Shown here: positions 61,999 through 64,000 of the stretch, in pieces
Position numbering within the stretch: the stretch's first letter is position 1
How the letters are laid out: each line of letters starts with the position of its first letter
Origin: Pseudomonadota bacterium
GTDB lineage: Bacteria > Pseudomonadota > Gammaproteobacteria > Steroidobacterales > Steroidobacteraceae
Direction: 5' to 3'
DNA: 64,000 nt
Assembly (NCBI GenBank): GCA_023417315.1
Contig: JAEZFW010000068.1
Location: 1-64,000 of the forward strand
Notes under the pieces: model-generated
Seen by the model: only the letters and a program-made list of their open reading frames with translations
What the model was told of the DNA's origin: nothing
The model's database searches: none
Program-made: the position numbers and the translations under genes

Positions 61999-62913
61999 CT
62001 AGAACGGCAGGATGGCTGCGAAATCCGGCGATTTCACGATCAAGGCGTCGCATGGCAATGACTCGAGCACATCCTCCGCGGTGCTCCCGATGAATACACG
62101 TCGCAATCCGCTTCGGGACACGGCGCCCATCGCTACGATGTCCGCTCGTTGATCCGCGGCGATCCTAGGGATCACTTCAGCCGCACCGCCGAACTCAAGA
62201 TGCACGCGGGCCGGTGCAACTCCGTACTCCGTAGTCAGCTCCGCGAGCTGCGCACGCTTTTGCTGCTCTTCAGACGCCAACTCTTCCGCGGGACTCGACG
62301 TTTCCATCGGTTGCACCTCAGATGCTGCCGCGCTCAATAGTTCGATCGTGATATACGCGTGCAGCACATGCAGCTCTGCGCTCAGAGCTTTCGCGAATCT
62401 GGATGCGCAGTCGAGTATGCAGTTGTCCAGGATGGCTGGTTTGTCGTTAGCATGCCCTGGATCCACCGCCGCGAAGATTCGCGGCGCCGCGGGCCACGCA
62501 TTTTGCTTAGTCAACAGTAAAGGGACAGGGCATTCGCAGATAAGATGCCAATCAGTGTTCGTCAGAAAGGTGCGCCTAATGACCGAATGATGATGTGTAT
62601 CCTTGACGACCAGATCCGCGGAGCAGCGCTTGGTCTTATCGACCAAGGCGGCATATAGGGGCTCCGCACATTCCCTCTCCGTGGTGACTTCCAACCCGCT
62701 CCGGCGCAAGGGCGATGCCAGAGCCTCAAGAGCGTCCGCGATACTCGATGCTGCACGGGCTGCCACGCGCACTTGTCTGGCAGCTTTCGTCTCGCAGGCA
62801 TACAGGTTCAACCGCGAGCCGAGCTTCTTCGCAAGCAGGGCACCTTTCAGGACTGCAGGATGCTGTGCCGCCGTGGGGTCCACGATGACTAGGATGTTGC
62901 GGATCGCATTCAT
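61999..62913 (-). CDS. Tandem universal stress protein (UspE-like)
   Basis: A 304-residue protein with two USP domains (about 5-140 and 150-300). The C-terminal one has MGAVSRSGLRRVFIGSTAEDVLES and LPCDALIVK, like the USP at 41 kb. GGAGGGC ribosome binding site is present. Convergent with chrA. Confidence 0.9.
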   Translation of the reverse strand: MNAIRNILVIVDPTAAQHPAVLKGALLAKKLGSRLNLYACETKAARQVRVAARAASSIADALEALASPLRRSGLEVTTERECAEPLYAALVDKTKRCSADLVVKDTHHHSVIRRTFLTNTDWHLICECPVPLLLTKQNAWPAAPRIFAAVDPGHANDKPAILDNCILDCASRFAKALSAELHVLHAYITIELLSAAASEVQPMETSSPAEELASEEQQKRAQLAELTTEYGVAPARVHLEFGGAAEVIPRIAADQRADIVAMGAVSRSGLRRVFIGSTAEDVLESLPCDALIVKSPDFAAILPF

Positions 62914-62970
62914 ATTATCAGCCCTCCGCTCGAGACCTCCTAGCGTTCATGCTCGCATGCAAGTGGGGCA

Positions 62971-63444
62971 CTAGGATGCCGATCGCGCGTCGCCGAGCGG
63001 TCGTGCGCGCCACTCTTGTCTCTGTTCGTTTTGGATGGAACCCGTGATATCGCAAAGCAAGCCGGTGATGTAGTCGACGGCGTCGTCGATCGCGATGATT
63101 CCCATGAGCGAACCGCGAACGTCGACAACGGGTACGCGGCGAATCCCTGCACTGCGCATTGCCTGCAGCACCTCGCTCAGGTCGTCGGCCTCACTCGCGA
63201 TCAGAGGTTGTCTCGTCATCACATCCTCGACGGTAACGTCTCGTGGACTAACGTCACGGGCCGTAACTTGCAGCACGATGTCCCGGTCTGTCAGCACACC
63301 GATCGGCCGATGAGTCTCATCCGTCTCTTTGAGAACGACGAGAAATCCTATGTGCTTCTCGCGCATCAGCTTTGCCGCTTCGACGACATCGAGCGTGCTG
63401 CTGATCGAGACAACCTTGCGCTTGCAGATGTCACCGACTCTCAT
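62971..63444 (-). CDS. CBS-domain pair protein
   Basis: A 157-residue protein with two CBS domains (about 8-62 and 73-130): VVEAAKLMREKHIGFLVVL, PIGVLTDRDIVLQV and SEVLQAMRSAGIRRVPVVD. These bind adenosine nucleotides. GAGGAG precedes the ATG. It lies between USP and Hsp20 genes, a usual setting in stress islands. Confidence 0.93.
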   Translation of the reverse strand: MRVGDICKRKVVSISSTLDVVEAAKLMREKHIGFLVVLKETDETHRPIGVLTDRDIVLQVTARDVSPRDVTVEDVMTRQPLIASEADDLSEVLQAMRSAGIRRVPVVDVRGSLMGIIAIDDAVDYITGLLCDITGSIQNEQRQEWRARPLGDARSAS

Positions 63445-63567
63445 GACTGACTCCTCAGTGGATTCCGACTGTGCTCATCATCGATCTTCGCTTCGCTTCC
63501 GAGCCAATCGTCTAGCTCGCCGCATTTGTGGGGCACTGCCTGCCGACGCTAGCCCCGCCTGTGCGCC

Positions 63568-63960
63568 CTACTTCACTTCGATTCTGACGGGCTTGGATGT
63601 AGACGCTTGTGTCTTCGGGATGCGCACACGAAGCACTCCATCTTTGGTTTCCGCTTGAATGCCCTTCGAATCGATGTTGTCCGGAAGCGAGAACGTGCGC
63701 GAGAAGGCTCCGTAGAAACTCTCCACGCGAATCTCGTTCTCTCCCTTCTCTTCTTTCTCCTGGCGTCGCTCGCCGGAAATCGTGAGCGCACCGTTGTCCA
63801 ACGTCACCTTGACATCTTCCTTCTTGACTTCAGGCAACTCGGCCTTGATCACGTACTCCTTGTCGGTTTCGCTGATATCGGCGACCGGCGACCACTCGAT
63901 GCCTTCTCCGCCATGGCGCCGAAGTGCGCGCGCGAAGAAGGGCTGGTACTGCCGAAACAT
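63568..63960 (-). CDS. Small heat shock protein Hsp20
   Basis: A 130-residue alpha-crystallin chaperone. The core domain runs from about residue 25 (VADISETDKEYVIKAELPEV) to the end, with GVLRVRIPK just before the C terminus. The N-terminal arm is short. GGGAGAT lies just before the ATG. It binds unfolded proteins to stop aggregation. Confidence 0.95.
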   Translation of the reverse strand: MFRQYQPFFARALRRHGGEGIEWSPVADISETDKEYVIKAELPEVKKEDVKVTLDNGALTISGERRQEKEEKGENEIRVESFYGAFSRTFSLPDNIDSKGIQAETKDGVLRVRIPKTQASTSKPVRIEVK

Positions 63961-64000
63961 GTCTTCGATCTCCCGGAATGGTTCCCAACGAGTGATGTTC

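Overview
The window is 64 kb of high-GC DNA from a Gram-negative bacterium, most likely a gammaproteobacterium near the Xanthomonadales/Nevskiales (for example a Steroidobacter-like lineage). That placement is inferred from a TonB receptor with a carboxypeptidase-regulatory domain, a complete System I cytochrome c maturation operon, TamAB, OxyR-type control of ahpCF, a B3 metallo-beta-lactamase and a dadA-alr operon. It looks chromosomal. I saw no insertion sequence, prophage, CRISPR array or replication origin. The left edge starts with a run of pure G/C that does not fit the gene it lies in and looks like a contig-end artefact.

0-11 kb is a cell-wall-peptide (murein peptide) utilisation region built around a divergent promoter at about 6.6 kb. 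Leftward lie a transglutaminase-like exported protein, a TonB-dependent receptor, a serine-hydrolase lipoprotein and the start of an amino-acid-oxidase-like flavoprotein. Rightward lie an NlpC/P60 lipoprotein, an L-Ala-D/L-Glu epimerase, a MurR/RpiR-type regulator and a YkuD-type L,D-transpeptidase-like protein. 11-17 kb holds ahpF and ahpC with an OxyR box, a holin-like membrane protein, a DUF4142 protein and an NhaA antiporter fused to a DsbA-like domain. At 16.7-18 kb an exported protein ending in LPSTA, a membrane helix and RRR is followed at once by a class D-like sortase.

18-32 kb is respiration: a B-type (ba3-like) heme-copper oxidase operon, a TerC/Alx protein behind a probable yybP-ykoY manganese riboswitch, tRNA-Leu(UAA), the complete ccmABCDEFGHI operon, a MaoC-like protein, a nitroreductase and a CtaG-like oxidase assembly protein. 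32-41 kb holds tamB and tamA, a divergent B3 metallo-beta-lactamase, an AI-2E family permease and a DODA-type dioxygenase.

41-64 kb is a stress and redox island: four universal stress proteins, two ferritin-like proteins, a frameshifted lactonase-like gene, Rnk, glutamate dehydrogenase, a miniature EF-G-like protein, an NhaR-like regulator, SpeD, CysJI, a 1-Cys peroxiredoxin with a divergent MarR regulator, DUF488, lrp/dadA/alr, ChrA, a CBS-pair protein and Hsp20. Short intergenic repeats occur throughout: GTAGGTCGG palindromes at two convergent junctions, heptamer arrays at two sites, a 22-bp inverted repeat inside the ccm operon and a 28-bp tandem duplication.
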